Of a stretch of DNA of 64,000 nt, positions 9,632-18,979 are shown piece after piece; position 1 is the stretch's first letter, and each line of letters starts with the position of its first letter. This stretch comes from Actinomycetes bacterium (GTDB lineage: Bacteria; Actinomycetota; Acidimicrobiia; Acidimicrobiales; RAAP-2): the NCBI GenBank assembly GCA_021845725.1, contig JAJZVL010000002.1:1-64000 (forward strand). Reading direction: 5' to 3'. The notes beneath the pieces were generated by a model. That model was not told the DNA's origin. It made no database searches and was given only the letters and a program-made list of their open reading frames with translations. The position numbers were made by a program, and so were the translations under genes.

Positions 9632-11277
9632 ATCCGGAAGATGCCGTAGCCGACATCGTCGAGCGGGGCGTTGCGTGCCGCCGAGAGACCGAGCCCGACG
9701 AGGCGGCGGGTGTCGAGAGGGTCGACGACGCCGTCGTCCCAAAGCCGAGCAGTCGAGTAGTACGGGTTCCCCTGCGCTTCGAACTGCGCACGAATCGGGG
9801 CCTTGAATGCGTCTTCCTCCGCCTCGCTCCAACTGCTCCCCTGGGCTTCGATCTGGTCTCGCCTGATCGTCGAGAGCACCGATGCGGCCTGCTCTCCACC
9901 CATCACCGAGATCCGCGCGTTGGGCCACATCCACAGAAAGCGCGGGCTGTAGGCGCGGCCACACATCGAGTAGTTGCCCGCGCCATAGCTTCCGCCGATG
10001 ACGACGGTGATCTTCGGGACCCTCGCGCACGCAACGGCCGTCACCATCTTGGCGCCATGCTTGGCGATGCCACCCGCCTCGTACTCGCGCCCCACCATGA
10101 AGCCGCTGACGTTCTGGAGGAAGAGCAATGGAATGCGTCGATGATCGCACAGCTCGATGAAGTGCGCGCCCTTCAATGCAGACTCCGAGAAGAGCACCCC
10201 GTTGTTCGCCACCACGCCGACCGGATGGCCCCAGACGTGGGCGAAGCCGCAGACGAGGGTCGACCCGTACAGCGCCTTGAACTCCAAGAAGCGCGAGCCG
10301 TCGACGAGGCGCCCGATCACCTCGCGCACGTCGTAGGCCGTGCGGAGGTCCGTGGGCACGATGCCGTAGAGCTCGGCCGGATCGAACGCCGGCTCCTCGG
10401 CGGTCCGCACCTCCCAGGGAGCGGCCGGCCGCGCGCCGAGGGTCGAGACGATCTCGCGCACCTGTGCCAGCGCATGCTCGTCGTCGTCGGCGAGGTGGTC
10501 GACGACACCGGACCGACGGGCGTGCAGCTCGCCGCCGCCGAGCTCCTCCGCGGACACCGCTTGACCCGTCGCGGCCTTCACGAGCGGCGGTCCTCCGAGG
10601 AAGACCGTGCCCTGGTTCCTCACGATGATCGCCTCGTCGCTCATCGCCGGCACGTAGGCACCACCGGCAGTGCACGAACCGAGCACCGCGGCGATCTGGG
10701 CGATCCCCTGCTCCGACATCGTGGCCTGGTTGTAGAAGATGCGCCCGAAATGCTCCCGGTCCGGGAACACGTCGTCTTGACAGGGCAGGTACGCCCCGCC
10801 CGAATCGACGAGGTAGATGCACGGCAGGCGGTTGGACAGCGCGACCTCCTGAGCACGCAGGTGCTTCTTGACCGTCAGCGGGTAGTACGTGCCACCTTTC
10901 ACCGTTGCGTCGTTCACGACGATGACGCACTCTCTTCGCTCGACCCGCCCGATGCCGCAGATGATCCCCGCCGCGGGCGCCTCGTCGTCGTAGCAACCGG
11001 TCGCCGCGAGCGGCGAGAGCTCGAGGAACGGCGATCCCGGATCGAGGAGGCGAGCCAGCCGCTCCCTCGGGAGAAGCTTCCCTCGTTCGACGTGCCGGCG
11101 GCGAGCCGCTTCGGGTCCACCGACCGCCGCCCGCTCCAGGCGCTCCCGAAGGTCCCTCACGAGGCCGCGATTGCGAGCCGCATTCCCCGCGAAGGTCTGT
11201 GAAGCGGTGTCGATGGCCGAGCGGAGCAGGGGGAAGGGGGGCAGCTCGGGGATCGAGGCGGTTGCCGCCGTGGCCAT
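9628..11277 (-). CDS. Methylcrotonyl-CoA carboxylase, carboxyltransferase (beta) subunit
   Basis: A 549-residue carboxyltransferase with two crotonase-type halves. It transfers carboxyl from biotin to 3-methylcrotonyl-CoA, giving 3-methylglutaconyl-CoA. The segments [49 protein letters not shown] and [16 protein letters not shown] are diagnostic for the methylcrotonyl-CoA branch rather than propionyl- or acetyl-CoA carboxylases. It heads a probable operon with the alpha subunit (4-bp overlap), HMG-CoA lyase and acyl-CoA dehydrogenase. The ATG lies only 9 bp from a palindromic operator and has no clear ribosome-binding site, so the transcript may be leaderless or very short-leadered. Confidence 0.94.
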   Translation of the reverse strand: MATAATASIPELPPFPLLRSAIDTASQTFAGNAARNRGLVRDLRERLERAAVGGPEAARRRHVERGKLLPRERLARLLDPGSPFLELSPLAATGCYDDEAPAAGIICGIGRVERRECVIVVNDATVKGGTYYPLTVKKHLRAQEVALSNRLPCIYLVDSGGAYLPCQDDVFPDREHFGRIFYNQATMSEQGIAQIAAVLGSCTAGGAYVPAMSDEAIIVRNQGTVFLGGPPLVKAATGQAVSAEELGGGELHARRSGVVDHLADDDEHALAQVREIVSTLGARPAAPWEVRTAEEPAFDPAELYGIVPTDLRTAYDVREVIGRLVDGSRFLEFKALYGSTLVCGFAHVWGHPVGVVANNGVLFSESALKGAHFIELCDHRRIPLLFLQNVSGFMVGREYEAGGIAKHGAKMVTAVACARVPKITVVIGGSYGAGNYSMCGRAYSPRFLWMWPNARISVMGGEQAASVLSTIRRDQIEAQGSSWSEAEEDAFKAPIRAQFEAQGNPYYSTARLWDDGVVDPLDTRRLVGLGLSAARNAPLDDVGYGIFRM

Positions 11278-11286
11278 CGTCTTGAT

Positions 11287-11302
11287 GTTAGTGATCGCTA
11301 AC
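11287..11302. promoter_or_regulatory. Palindromic operator between carboxylase beta and tetR
   Basis: GTTAGTGATCGCTAAC is a 16-bp inverted repeat (14 of 16 positions pair; outer half-sites GTTAG and CTAAC are exact). It fills most of a 46-bp divergent gap between the carboxylase beta ATG and the TetR GTG. Size, symmetry and position are typical for a TetR operator controlling its own gene and its divergent neighbour; binding itself is inferred. Confidence 0.7.
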
Positions 11303-11323
11303 GGACCGCGCTAGCCTCGCCCC

Positions 11324-11932
11324 GTGCCTGCTACCTCCACTCGTGCGCGACCTTCTCGCAGCGAGGGACGCAGGCAGCAGATCCTGCGATGCGCCGCGCA
11401 GCTCTTTGCCAGCCGTGGCTTCCACGGCGTCTCCGTCGACGACCTGGGTGCTGCTGCCGGCGTGACCGGTCCAGCCCTCTACCGCCACTTCCGCTCGAAA
11501 GACGACATCCTCTCCGAGTTGCTCGTCTCCACGAGCGAGCACCTCCTCGAGGGCGGGCGCCGGTGCGTCGAGGGTGCACAGGACCCGCGGCGGGCGCTCG
11601 ACGCACTGATCGAGTTCCACGTGGCGTTCGCGCTCGACGAACCGAACGTGATCACCGTCCACCAGCGCGAGCTTTCGAGCCTCCCCCCGCGTGCTCGCCG
11701 CACGGTGCGTGCGCTCCAACATGAGTACGTCCTCGTCTGGGCCGACGTCGTCGAGCGGGTCACGAGCTGCGGCACGGAGCGCGCCATCGCGGCCGCGCAC
11801 GCTGGTTTCGGTCTCATGAACTCGACCCCGCACTCGGCACGGCTCCCGGGCGACGCCATGCCGGCCCTCTTGCGCGAGATGGCGGCCGCGGCGCTGCACG
11901 CGGCGGCTTCTCGGAGCGCCCCCGCCCGCTGA
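11324..11932 (+). CDS. TetR/AcrR family regulator, probable repressor of the carboxylase operon
   Basis: A 202-residue protein. HTH at about residues 18-65: AAQLFASRGFHGVSVDDLG, then AAAGVTGPALYRHFRSKDDI. The remainder is an all-helical ligand domain with a run reading LIEFHVAFALDEPNVITVHQ, seen in TetR proteins of acyl-CoA metabolism. It is divergent from the methylcrotonyl-CoA carboxylase operon with a 16-bp palindrome between them, so repression relieved by a pathway acyl-CoA is the simplest model. GTG start; no ribosome-binding site is seen. Confidence 0.88.
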   Translation: MPATSTRARPSRSEGRRQQILRCAAQLFASRGFHGVSVDDLGAAAGVTGPALYRHFRSKDDILSELLVSTSEHLLEGGRRCVEGAQDPRRALDALIEFHVAFALDEPNVITVHQRELSSLPPRARRTVRALQHEYVLVWADVVERVTSCGTERAIAAAHAGFGLMNSTPHSARLPGDAMPALLREMAAAALHAAASRSAPAR

Positions 11933-11966
11933 GCGCCAGATCTGTCGAAGGCCGGCCTGGCGCTCA
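11930..11966. terminator. Bidirectional hairpin between convergent tetR and CoA-transferase genes
   Basis: TGAGCGCCAG (11930-11939) and CTGGCGCTCA (11957-11966) form a perfect 10-bp stem around a 17-nt loop. The left arm contains the tetR stop codon and the right arm contains the reverse-complement stop of the CoA-transferase B gene. There is no T tract, as is common in high-GC actinobacteria. Confidence 0.65.
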
Positions 11967-12662
11967 GTGCCGATCCCCGACGGCCCGGCGGTCTTCCGAC
12001 GAACCCCCAAGCGCGATCGTCGGGGGCGGCTCGGGCACGAGGAGCTTCGGTTCGGTGGCCGCCTGGACGTCGTCGACGCTGACGCCGGGAGCGACCTCAC
12101 GGAGCACGAGCCCGACCGGGGTCACGTCGATCACCGCGAGATCGGTGACGATCATGTCCACGACACCAGCGCCCGTGAGAGGGAGCGAGCAGCGCTCCAC
12201 GATCTTGAAGGAGCCATCCTTCGCGAGGTGCTCCATCACGACGATCACGCGGCGCACACCGTGGACCAGGTCCATCGCCCCGCCCATCCCCTTCACCATC
12301 TTGCCGGGGATCATCCAGTTCGCCAGATCCCCGGTCGCCGAGACCTGCATCGCGCCGAGCACCGCCGCGTCGACGTGGCCACCACGGATCATCCCGAACG
12401 AGAGCGAGGAGTCGAAAAACGACGCTCCCGGCTCGATCGTGACCGTCTCCTTCGACGCGTTGATGAGGTCGGGGTCCTCGTCGCCTTCATAGGGGTAGGG
12501 CCCCACGCCGAGGATCCCGTTCTCGCTGTGCAGCACCACGTGCACGCCGGGAGGCAGGTGGTTCGAGATCAGCGTCGGCATGCCGATGCCAAGGTTCACG
12601 TAGGCCCCGTCTCGAAGGTCCATCGCCGCCCGGGCCGCGATCTGCTCGTGGGTGAGGCTCAC
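11964..12662 (-). CDS. scoB: 3-oxoacid CoA-transferase, subunit B
   Basis: A 232-residue class I CoA-transferase subunit that moves CoA from succinyl-CoA to a 3-oxoacid such as acetoacetate. The catalytic glutamate motif SENGIL gives E47; upstream is the [17 protein letters not shown] segment, and further on GGAMDLVHG and VMEHLAKDG, all standard in ScoB/AtoA. It overlaps subunit A by 4 bp (ATGA), so the two are co-translated. Next to HMG-CoA lyase, which makes acetoacetate, the pair closes the leucine route by forming acetoacetyl-CoA. The exact acid is inferred from context. Confidence 0.92.
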   Translation of the reverse strand: MSLTHEQIAARAAMDLRDGAYVNLGIGMPTLISNHLPPGVHVVLHSENGILGVGPYPYEGDEDPDLINASKETVTIEPGASFFDSSLSFGMIRGGHVDAAVLGAMQVSATGDLANWMIPGKMVKGMGGAMDLVHGVRRVIVVMEHLAKDGSFKIVERCSLPLTGAGVVDMIVTDLAVIDVTPVGLVLREVAPGVSVDDVQAATEPKLLVPEPPPTIALGGSSEDRRAVGDRH

Positions 12663-13453
12663 GAGGCTCCTTCCTCTGCGCCAGCGACCCTCGGGCGGAC
12701 CGTGCGCTTCTCGATGGGCTTCTCCCGGCTCGGTTCCGCTCGAACGACCCGCTGGACGAAGATGCCTGGCACGTGCACCCCTGCTGGGTCGAGTGTCCCC
12801 GCAGGCACCAGCTCCTCGACCTCAGCGATCGTCACACGGCCCGCCGTCGCGCAAAGCGGGTTGAAGTTCCGGGTCGACTTGTCGAACACGAGGTTGCCCA
12901 CCGTGTCTCCTCTGCTCGCCCGAACGAGAGCGAAATCAGTGGTGATCGCGCGCTCGAGGACGTAGCGGCGGCCGTCGAACTCGCGCACCTCGCGCGGCGG
13001 CGACGCGACGGAGACCGACCCGTCCGGGGCGTAACGCCAGGGCAGACCCCCCTCGGCGACCAAGGTGCCCACACCTGCCGGGGTGTAGAAGGCGGGGATC
13101 CCGCAGCCGCCGGCGCGAAGCCGCTCGGCGAGCGTCCCCTGGGGGATGAGCTCGACCTCGAGCTCGCCGGCGAGGAACTGGCGGGCAAACTCCTTGTTCT
13201 CCCCGACGTAAGAGCTCGTGACGCGCGCGATGCGATGCTGCTCGAGTAGACGGCCGAGCCCCCAGCCGTCGACACCACAGTTGTTCGAGACGACCGAGAG
13301 ATCGGAGACGCCCTTCTCGACGAGCGCGTCGATCAGGTCGACCGGGACGCCGGAGAGGCCAAACCCTCCGACCGCCAACGAGGCGCCGTCCTCGACATCT
13401 TCGATGGCCGCCGAGGCGCTCTCGACGACCTTGCTCAGCGCCACGGGCCCCAT
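12659..13453 (-). CDS. scoA: 3-oxoacid CoA-transferase, subunit A
   Basis: A 264-residue subunit A with the CoA-binding signature [17 protein letters not shown] near the N-terminus, then [27 protein letters not shown] and [15 protein letters not shown] at 13453 is preceded by GGAG with a 6-nt spacer. It is the first gene of the scoA-scoB operon, and its promoter must lie in the 216-bp gap shared with the divergent HAD gene, which holds no obvious palindrome. Confidence 0.92.
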   Translation of the reverse strand: MGPVALSKVVESASAAIEDVEDGASLAVGGFGLSGVPVDLIDALVEKGVSDLSVVSNNCGVDGWGLGRLLEQHRIARVTSSYVGENKEFARQFLAGELEVELIPQGTLAERLRAGGCGIPAFYTPAGVGTLVAEGGLPWRYAPDGSVSVASPPREVREFDGRRYVLERAITTDFALVRASRGDTVGNLVFDKSTRNFNPLCATAGRVTIAEVEELVPAGTLDPAGVHVPGIFVQRVVRAEPSREKPIEKRTVRPRVAGAEEGAS

Positions 13454-13669
13454 CCATGGCTCCAGGTCGCGCTACGGCCAGCTCCCGTGCGCACAGCACC
13501 AGCCACTGCTCTCGCCTCCCACATGTCGTCTGGCTGCGTGGCGCGCATCGCACCACTCGTCGGCAGCCACCACGCTACCGCCCGACGCGTGCCGCACCCC
13601 TGCCCTGCACGGGTCCTGGTCGTAGCATCCCTCCATGACCACCAAGGAAAAGCACCGAGGGAGCAGGCC

Positions 13670-14407
13670 GTGCTCGGCGCAGTAGTCTTCGACCTCGACG
13701 GGGTGATCCTCGACTCCGAGCAGCTCTGGGACGCGGCGCGCCGCTCGGTCGTGGCCGAGCACGGCGGAGCGTGGCGTGACGACGCCACCAGCGCGATGCA
13801 AGGGATGAGCTCGCCCGAGTGGTCCCGGTACATGCATGACCAGCTGGCCGTGCGCCTCCCGGACGAAGAGATCGTGCGCTTCGTGGTCGCCGACCTCCTC
13901 GCGCGCTACGAGCGCGAGTTGCCGCTCCTTCCCGGCGCTGTCGAGGCCGTCCGCCGCGTGGCGTCGCGATGGCCGCTCGCGCTCGCGACGTCGTCGAACC
14001 GCGTCGTCATCGACAGGGTGCTCGAGCTCTCCGACCTGGTTGGCACCTTCGGCGTGACCGTGTCCTCGGAGGAGGTGGCGCGCGGGAAGCCTTTCCCCGA
14101 CGTGTACCTGGCTGCGGCGCGAATGCTCGGCACCGCCCCCCAGGAATGCGCGGCCATTGAGGACTCGACGAACGGCATCCGGGCGGCGGTCGCCGCACGG
14201 ATGCATGTCGCCGTCGTGCCGAACCCCCACTTCCCCCCGCCCGATGGCGTCTTGAAGAGCGCCGACCTCGTGCTCGCCAGCCTTGACGAGCTGACCGTCG
14301 AGGCGCTCGAGCGGATCGGGGGGATCGAGGGCGACCTCGACGAGGAGGAGGTCGAGTCATTCCCCGCCTCTGACCCCCACTCGGAGTGGGCAGGACCTTC
14401 GAGCTGA
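13670..14407 (+). CDS. HAD-superfamily phosphatase (phosphoglycolate phosphatase / beta-PGM-like)
   Basis: A 245-residue HAD hydrolase. Motif I FDLDGVILD gives nucleophile D8 and D10; motif II is ATSSNR; motif III is around ARGKPFPDVY; motif IV is AIEDSTNGI. A C1-type cap lies between motifs I and II. The GTG at 13670 is chosen because it follows GAGGGAG with a 6-nt spacer and begins the domain directly. The last ~25 residues are an acidic tail (DLDEEEVES). Substrate cannot be read from sequence; members act on sugar phosphates or phosphoglycolate. Confidence 0.85.
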   Translation: MLGAVVFDLDGVILDSEQLWDAARRSVVAEHGGAWRDDATSAMQGMSSPEWSRYMHDQLAVRLPDEEIVRFVVADLLARYERELPLLPGAVEAVRRVASRWPLALATSSNRVVIDRVLELSDLVGTFGVTVSSEEVARGKPFPDVYLAAARMLGTAPQECAAIEDSTNGIRAAVAARMHVAVVPNPHFPPPDGVLKSADLVLASLDELTVEALERIGGIEGDLDEEEVESFPASDPHSEWAGPSS

Positions 14408-14594
14408 TCAGCGGCCGTCGTCGCGGGTCTCACCTCGCTGCGACACGCGAAGTTCCACCGAACGGCGTTGCCGCCCGGCTGAGGTCGGGGCACGACTGCG
14501 TCCACATCCACGACGAAGGTTCCGACGACCATATGAGATCGCCTCGCGAATTTTCCGAGCGGCGCGGCCGGCATCCAGCGCGGAGGCGGTAATC

Positions 14595-14608
14595 TTACGT
14601 TGACGTAA
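14595..14608. promoter_or_regulatory. Inverted repeat in front of the DHA2 exporter
   Basis: TTACGT-TG-ACGTAA is a perfect 6+6 inverted repeat 15 bp upstream of the exporter ATG. The MerR gene that follows the exporter is the obvious candidate to bind it. A site this close to the start codon would act as a block on transcription or initiation rather than as a classical MerR activator site between -35 and -10. Confidence 0.55.
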
Positions 14609-14623
14609 ACCAGAGGACACGAG

Positions 14624-16522
14624 ATGGCAGTGACCAGCAGGACGTCTTCCACAGCGAGCGAGACCCCCGGAGAGGGGTACAAGTGGATCGCCTTGTCGAA
14701 CACCACCCTCGGCATCCTGATGGCGACCATCAACTCGTCGATCATCCTGATCGCTCTGCCCGACATCTTCCGGGGCATCCACATGAACCCACTCGTGTCG
14801 TCGAACACGAGCTACCTGCTGTGGCTCCTCATGGGCTACCTCGTGGTGACCGCCGTGCTCGTGGTGAGCTTCGGACGTCTCGGCGACATGTACGGCCGGG
14901 TTCGGATGTACAACCTCGGCTTCGTCATCTTCACCGCCTTCTCGATCCTGCTCTCGGTGACGTGGATGGCGGGTGGCGCTGGCGCGCTGTGGCTCATCAT
15001 CATGCGCATCCTGCAGGGCGTTGGCGGCGCCTTCCTCTTCGCCAACTCCTCGGCGATCCTGACTGACGCGTTCCCCCGCCACCAGCGGGGCCTCGCGCTC
15101 GGCATCAACAACGTCGCCGCGATCGCCGGATCGTTCCTGGGCCTGATCCTCGGCGGTCTGCTCGGACCGGTCGAGTGGCACCTGGTGTTCGTCGTCTCGG
15201 TGCCCTTCGGGATCTTCGGCACCTTCTGGTCCTACAGCAAGCTGCGCGACATCGGGATGCGCATCCCGACGAGCATCGACTGGTGGGGCAATGCAACGTT
15301 CGCCATCGGGCTCGTCGCCCTCTTGGCAGGCATCACCTACGGCATCATGCCGTATGGGCACGATACGATGGGTTGGACCGACCCCTGGGTCCTGCTCGCA
15401 CTGTTCGGCGGCGCCGCGGTGCTGGTGGTGTTCGCCGTGATCGAGACGAGGGTGAAGAACCCGATGTTCCGCTTGCCGCTGTTCCGGATCCGGGCGTTCG
15501 CTGCCGGCAACATGGCCGCGCTGCTCGCCTCGCTCGGGCGCGGCGGGATGATGTTCATCCTCATCATCTGGCTCCAAGGGATCTGGCTGCCGTTGCACGG
15601 CTACAGCTTCGTCAACACCCCGCTGTGGGCCGGCATCTACATGCTGCCGCTCACCGCAGGCTTCCTCATTGCCGGTCCGGCGTCAGGGTACCTGTCCGAT
15701 CACTTCGGTGCCCGCCCCTTCGCGACCGGAGGCATGGTGGTCGCGGCGATCAGCTTCCTACTGCTGACCTTCCTTCCCATCAACTTCTCGTACGTGTTCT
15801 TCGCGTTGCTGCTGCTCTTGAACGGGCTCGCGATGGGGCTCTTCGCCTCGCCGAACCGCGCAGGGATCATGAACAGCCTTCCGCCGCACCAGCGCGGTGC
15901 GGGGGCCGGGATGTCGGCGACCTTCCAGAACTCGGCGATGGTGCTCTCGATCGGGATCTTCTTCACCCTGATCATCACCGGTCTGGCCTCACACCTCCCC
16001 GCGGAGATGTACCAGGGTCTCGTGCACCAGGGCGTCCCCGCACCCGACGCCACGCGGGTGTCCCACCTGCCACCGACCGCGACCGTCTTCGCTGCCTTCC
16101 TGGGCTACAACCCGGTGAAGAGCCTCCTCGGCCCCGTCCTGGCGCACATGCCGGCGGCGCGGGTGACGTACCTCACGGGAAGGGCCTTCTTCCCACACCT
16201 GATCGCGCACGCCTTCGGTGACGGCTTGCACGAGGCCTTCTACTTCGCGCTCGTGGCGTGCGCAGTCGCAGCGGGGGCCTCGTGGCTGCGCGGCGGGAAG
16301 TACCACTACGTCGAAGGAGCTGAGCTCGGATCCTCCGGCAGGGTCGCAGCGGACGACCGTGCGACCACGTCACTCGGCGAGCTGGGCGTCAACCCCACCT
16401 CCACCAACGGTCGGGCTGCCAACGGTCGGGCTGCCAACGGTCGGGCTGCCAACGGGAACGCCGGCAACGGGGCGAAGGCCGGGCGAACGGGCGGGGCTCG
16501 TGGACGGCGCAGTGCACGCTGA
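14624..16522 (+). CDS. MFS drug/proton antiporter, DHA2 (EmrB/QacA) family
   Basis: A 632-residue membrane protein with about 14 predicted membrane segments. Motif A is present as [17 protein letters not shown], and DHA2-type motifs follow, including [19 protein letters not shown]. Such proteins export drugs or amphipathic compounds with proton exchange; the substrate is not predictable. A periplasmic loop near residues 450-500 precedes the last helices. The C-terminus is a cytoplasmic low-complexity Asn/Gly/Arg/Ala tail from a 15-bp tandem repeat. The start is supported by AGGA 9 nt upstream. It is followed with overlap by a MerR regulator gene, forming a self-regulated export cassette. Confidence 0.9.
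   Translation: MAVTSRTSSTASETPGEGYKWIALSNTTLGILMATINSSIILIALPDIFRGIHMNPLVSSNTSYLLWLLMGYLVVTAVLVVSFGRLGDMYGRVRMYNLGFVIFTAFSILLSVTWMAGGAGALWLIIMRILQGVGGAFLFANSSAILTDAFPRHQRGLALGINNVAAIAGSFLGLILGGLLGPVEWHLVFVVSVPFGIFGTFWSYSKLRDIGMRIPTSIDWWGNATFAIGLVALLAGITYGIMPYGHDTMGWTDPWVLLALFGGAAVLVVFAVIETRVKNPMFRLPLFRIRAFAAGNMAALLASLGRGGMMFILIIWLQGIWLPLHGYSFVNTPLWAGIYMLPLTAGFLIAGPASGYLSDHFGARPFATGGMVVAAISFLLLTFLPINFSYVFFALLLLLNGLAMGLFASPNRAGIMNSLPPHQRGAGAGMSATFQNSAMVLSIGIFFTLIITGLASHLPAEMYQGLVHQGVPAPDATRVSHLPPTATVFAAFLGYNPVKSLLGPVLAHMPAARVTYLTGRAFFPHLIAHAFGDGLHEAFYFALVACAVAAGASWLRGGKYHYVEGAELGSSGRVAADDRATTSLGELGVNPTSTNGRAANGRAANGRAANGNAGNGAKAGRTGGARGRRSAR
16406..16450. repeat. 15-bp tandem repeat, three copies, in the exporter C-terminus
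   Basis: AACGGTCGGGCTGCC occurs three times in tandem with a partial fourth, giving NGRAA repeats in the exporter tail. In frame, and beyond the last membrane helix. Confidence 0.95.
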
Positions 16523-17003
16523 GGGGTCCGACGAGACCAAGGAAGGTGGCGAGCAACTCCACGGCATCGGTGCCGTGGCCGCTCAGACCGGCGTGTCCGA
16601 GAGGACGCTGCGCTACTACGAAGAGATCGGGCTGCTCACCCCCCGGGACCACAGCCCGGGCGGCATGCGCCGCTACTGCAGCGAGGACATCGACCGAGTC
16701 CGGCGGATCCGTGAGCTCCAAACCCTCATGGGGTTCAACTTGGAAGAGATCCGGAGCGTGATCGCAGCCGAGTCCCGCCTCAACACGCTACGCGAGGACT
16801 TCCGCTCGAGCTCGGACAGCGATCATCAGCGCGAAGTCCTCGACGCGGCGCTCCAGGCGCTCGACGAGCTCCGTGATGCGGCGAGGGCGAAGATCGCCGC
16901 GCTCCAGGGATTTCTCGCCGACCTCGACGAGCGCTTCGCGCGTCACCGCCGGAGGCTCGAGGAGCTGCAGGCTGCTCGCGACGCCAAGGAAGAGCACGGA
17001 TGA
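16500..17003 (+). CDS. MerR family transcriptional regulator
   Basis: A 167-residue protein with a MerR winged helix at about residues 24-90: [27 protein letters not shown], then [20 protein letters not shown] and MGFNLEEI. A long coiled-coil dimerisation helix follows ([20 protein letters not shown]). No cysteine cluster is present in the C-terminal part, so it is not a metal or redox sensor of the MerR/SoxR kind; it fits the coiled-coil MerR group seen with multidrug exporters. The start is GTG at 16500 or 16512, both overlapping the exporter stop, indicating coupled expression. Confidence 0.87.
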   Translation: MDGAVHAEGSDETKEGGEQLHGIGAVAAQTGVSERTLRYYEEIGLLTPRDHSPGGMRRYCSEDIDRVRRIRELQTLMGFNLEEIRSVIAAESRLNTLREDFRSSSDSDHQREVLDAALQALDELRDAARAKIAALQGFLADLDERFARHRRRLEELQAARDAKEEHG

Positions 17004-17032
17004 GCGGTCCGGACAAGTGTTCGGACCGCTCA
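17001..17032. terminator. Strong bidirectional hairpin between merR and the VIT1-like gene
   Basis: TGAGCGGTCCG (17001-17011) pairs perfectly with CGGACCGCTCA (17022-17032); three further pairs including one G-T leave a 4-nt loop. The left arm begins with the merR stop codon. Convergent genes on both sides make this a shared terminator. Confidence 0.75.
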
Positions 17033-17037
17033 TAGGG

Positions 17038-17787
17038 TCATCGGGTCCCCACGCCCTTCGCCGCGCTCCCAACGCCGAAGGCGATCGCAGCGGCGATGGT
17101 CGAGAGGGCGAGCTGGCGGAACGCTGAACGAACAGGGGACTTCCCCGTGAAGATCCCCAGTGCCCCACCGACAACGGCGGCCAGGAGACCTGCGGCCACT
17201 ACCGTGGCGATGACCGCCGCCGCGCCGCTGGTCACGAGCCATGGCACCAGCGGCACGGCCGCCCCCAGTGCGAAGGTGGCGAACGACGACGCGGCCGCGA
17301 TGACCGCTGATCCGAGCGAGGACCGGTCGATGCCGAGCTCCTCGCGTGCGTGGGTCTCGACGGCGAGCTCCTCGTCCCTCATCATCGCGCTGGCCAGCCG
17401 GTGCGCCAGGTCGTGGTCGAGACCCCGGCTCTGGTAGATGCCGGCGAGCTCGCGCCGCTCTGCCTCCGGGAACTGCTGGATCTCCCGGCGTTCCTTGTCG
17501 ATCTCGCGTTCGAGCAGCTCGCGCTGGGCCCGCATCGACACGTACTCCCCGATGGCCATCGAGCACGCGCCGGCGGCCAGACCCGCCAGTCCGGCCAGCC
17601 GGACGACGCCGGCGGCCGGGTGCGCACCGGCCATGCCCACGATGAGCGAGACGTTCGTCACGAGCCCGTCGCTGACACCGAACACCGCGGCACGCGCCGC
17701 GCCACCTTGCACGGCACGATGGCGTTCGGGCACGCGCTGCTCGGGTGCGGCCTCCTCGGGTTCCGGTGATCCGCCGGATACCGGCAC
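17038..17787 (-). CDS. VIT1/CCC1-family membrane transporter (iron/manganese)
   Basis: A 249-residue membrane protein. The family core reads AAVFGVSDGLVTNVSLIVGM in helix 1, then GLAAGACSMAIGEYVSMRAQ in helix 2, followed by a charged cytosolic region rich in Glu (LLEREIDKERREIQQFPEAE) that in this family binds metal, then three C-terminal helices. Members export Fe(II) or Mn(II) from the cytosol. GTG at 17787 is chosen because GGAGGT lies four bases upstream; an in-frame GTG at 17880 would overlap the upstream ABC gene. Confidence 0.85.
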   Translation of the reverse strand: MPVSGGSPEPEEAAPEQRVPERHRAVQGGAARAAVFGVSDGLVTNVSLIVGMAGAHPAAGVVRLAGLAGLAAGACSMAIGEYVSMRAQRELLEREIDKERREIQQFPEAERRELAGIYQSRGLDHDLAHRLASAMMRDEELAVETHAREELGIDRSSLGSAVIAAASSFATFALGAAVPLVPWLVTSGAAAVIATVVAAGLLAAVVGGALGIFTGKSPVRSAFRQLALSTIAAAIAFGVGSAAKGVGTR

Positions 17788-17854
17788 AGCTACCTCCACG
17801 GATGGTCGGGGGTGTCCGAGCGTCACGATGCCGTGGGCGGCGACGATCGACGGG

Positions 17855-18979
17855 TCATTGGTCCACTGCACTGCCCACACGCTCGGCCCGGTCGGCGCTG
17901 AACAAGAAACACCCGCCCGACTCCAGCTCGAGACCCACGACGGTGCCCCGGGGCACTCGTCGCTCGCTCACGACTCCCGAGACCCGATGGCCCGCGGGCA
18001 GGTCCACGACCAGCTCGTAGTGACGGCCCCGGAAGGCCGTGTCGGCGACGTGGCCGACGAGATGGGCGGAGCCTCCTTCAGGGTCGCAGAGGCGGACCGC
18101 GGTGGGCCGGATCGCAAGGGATCCATGCTCCTTCGCGTCGCCTGTGGCGAGGCGCACTTGGATCGGTCGGACGCTCGAGAAGGCGACCGGGCCGACCTGG
18201 ACGTGGCCGGGAGCAACACCGTCACCCGTGACCCGCACGTCGAGCTCCGCGCAAAGCCCCGTGAAACGGGCGACGAACAGGCTCGCCGGTGAGCTGTAGA
18301 TCTCTTCTGGCGTCGCCAACTGCACGAGCACGCCGTCGTGGAGCAGCCCCACGCGATCCGCGAGGGCGAACGCCTCCTGCTGGTCGTGGGTGATGTAGAT
18401 CGTCGTCGCGCCGGCCTCGCGTACGAGCGAGGAGATCTCGACGCGCATCCGCTCACGTAGGTCTGCGTCGAGGTTGGAGAGCGGCTCGTCACACAGGAGC
18501 AGTCCCGTGTCTGCGACCAACGCGCGGGCGAGCGCCACGCGCTGCTGCTCGCCGCCCGACAGCTGGGTCGGGAACCGGTCTCCGAGGTGGCCCAGCCCAA
18601 CCCGCTCGAGGATGTCCATGGCCCGGCCCCGGGCCGCGTGGCGGGCGAGCCGACGGCGCCGAAGGGCGAACGCGACGTTGTCGCGAGCGGTCAGGTGGGG
18701 CCACAGCGCATAGTCCTGGAAGACCATGGCCAGGTCACGACGCTCTGGGGGAAGGTGGGTCTTGCCGTCCGCGACGACCGTCGTGCCGATCACGATGCGT
18801 CCGGACGAGAGACGCTCGATGCCAGCGAGCGAGCGCAGCAGCGTCGTCTTCCCGGAGCCCGAGGGGCCGAGAAGGACCATGAACGTCCCTGGCTCCACCG
18901 TGAAGCTGGGCCCACGCAACGCGTGGTTGCCGCCGGGATAGACCTTCGACACCTTTTCGACGACGAGTCGCTCAGCCAC
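17855..18979 (-). CDS. ABC importer ATP-binding protein (FbpC/PotA type)
   Basis: A 374-residue ATPase. Walker A GPSGSGKTT at residues 38-46, Q-loop VFQDYALWPHLTARDN, signature LSGGEQQRVALARAL, Walker B LLLCDEPLSNLD, H-loop ITHDQQEAF. A C-terminal TOBE-type regulatory domain covers the last ~130 residues. The GTG start overlaps the permease stop (GTGGCTGA), so it is translationally coupled. With the permease and binding protein upstream it forms a complete importer of the ferric iron / polyamine / aminoethylphosphonate superfamily. Substrate is discussed under the binding protein. Confidence 0.92.
   Translation of the reverse strand: MAERLVVEKVSKVYPGGNHALRGPSFTVEPGTFMVLLGPSGSGKTTLLRSLAGIERLSSGRIVIGTTVVADGKTHLPPERRDLAMVFQDYALWPHLTARDNVAFALRRRRLARHAARGRAMDILERVGLGHLGDRFPTQLSGGEQQRVALARALVADTGLLLCDEPLSNLDADLRERMRVEISSLVREAGATTIYITHDQQEAFALADRVGLLHDGVLVQLATPEEIYSSPASLFVARFTGLCAELDVRVTGDGVAPGHVQVGPVAFSSVRPIQVRLATGDAKEHGSLAIRPTAVRLCDPEGGSAHLVGHVADTAFRGRHYELVVDLPAGHRVSGVVSERRVPRGTVVGLELESGGCFLFSADRAERVGSAVDQ

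Noticed and set aside
9632-10996. Upstream extension of the carboxylase alpha frame through the beta-subunit gene
   Set aside because: The frame is open but encodes no domain there; the GTG at 9631 overlapping the beta stop begins the biotin carboxylase fold exactly.
14408-15598. 396-codon Asp/His/Arg-rich frame antisense to the DHA2 exporter
   Set aside because: The repetitive hydrophilic composition mirrors hydrophobic codons of the exporter read backwards; no domain.
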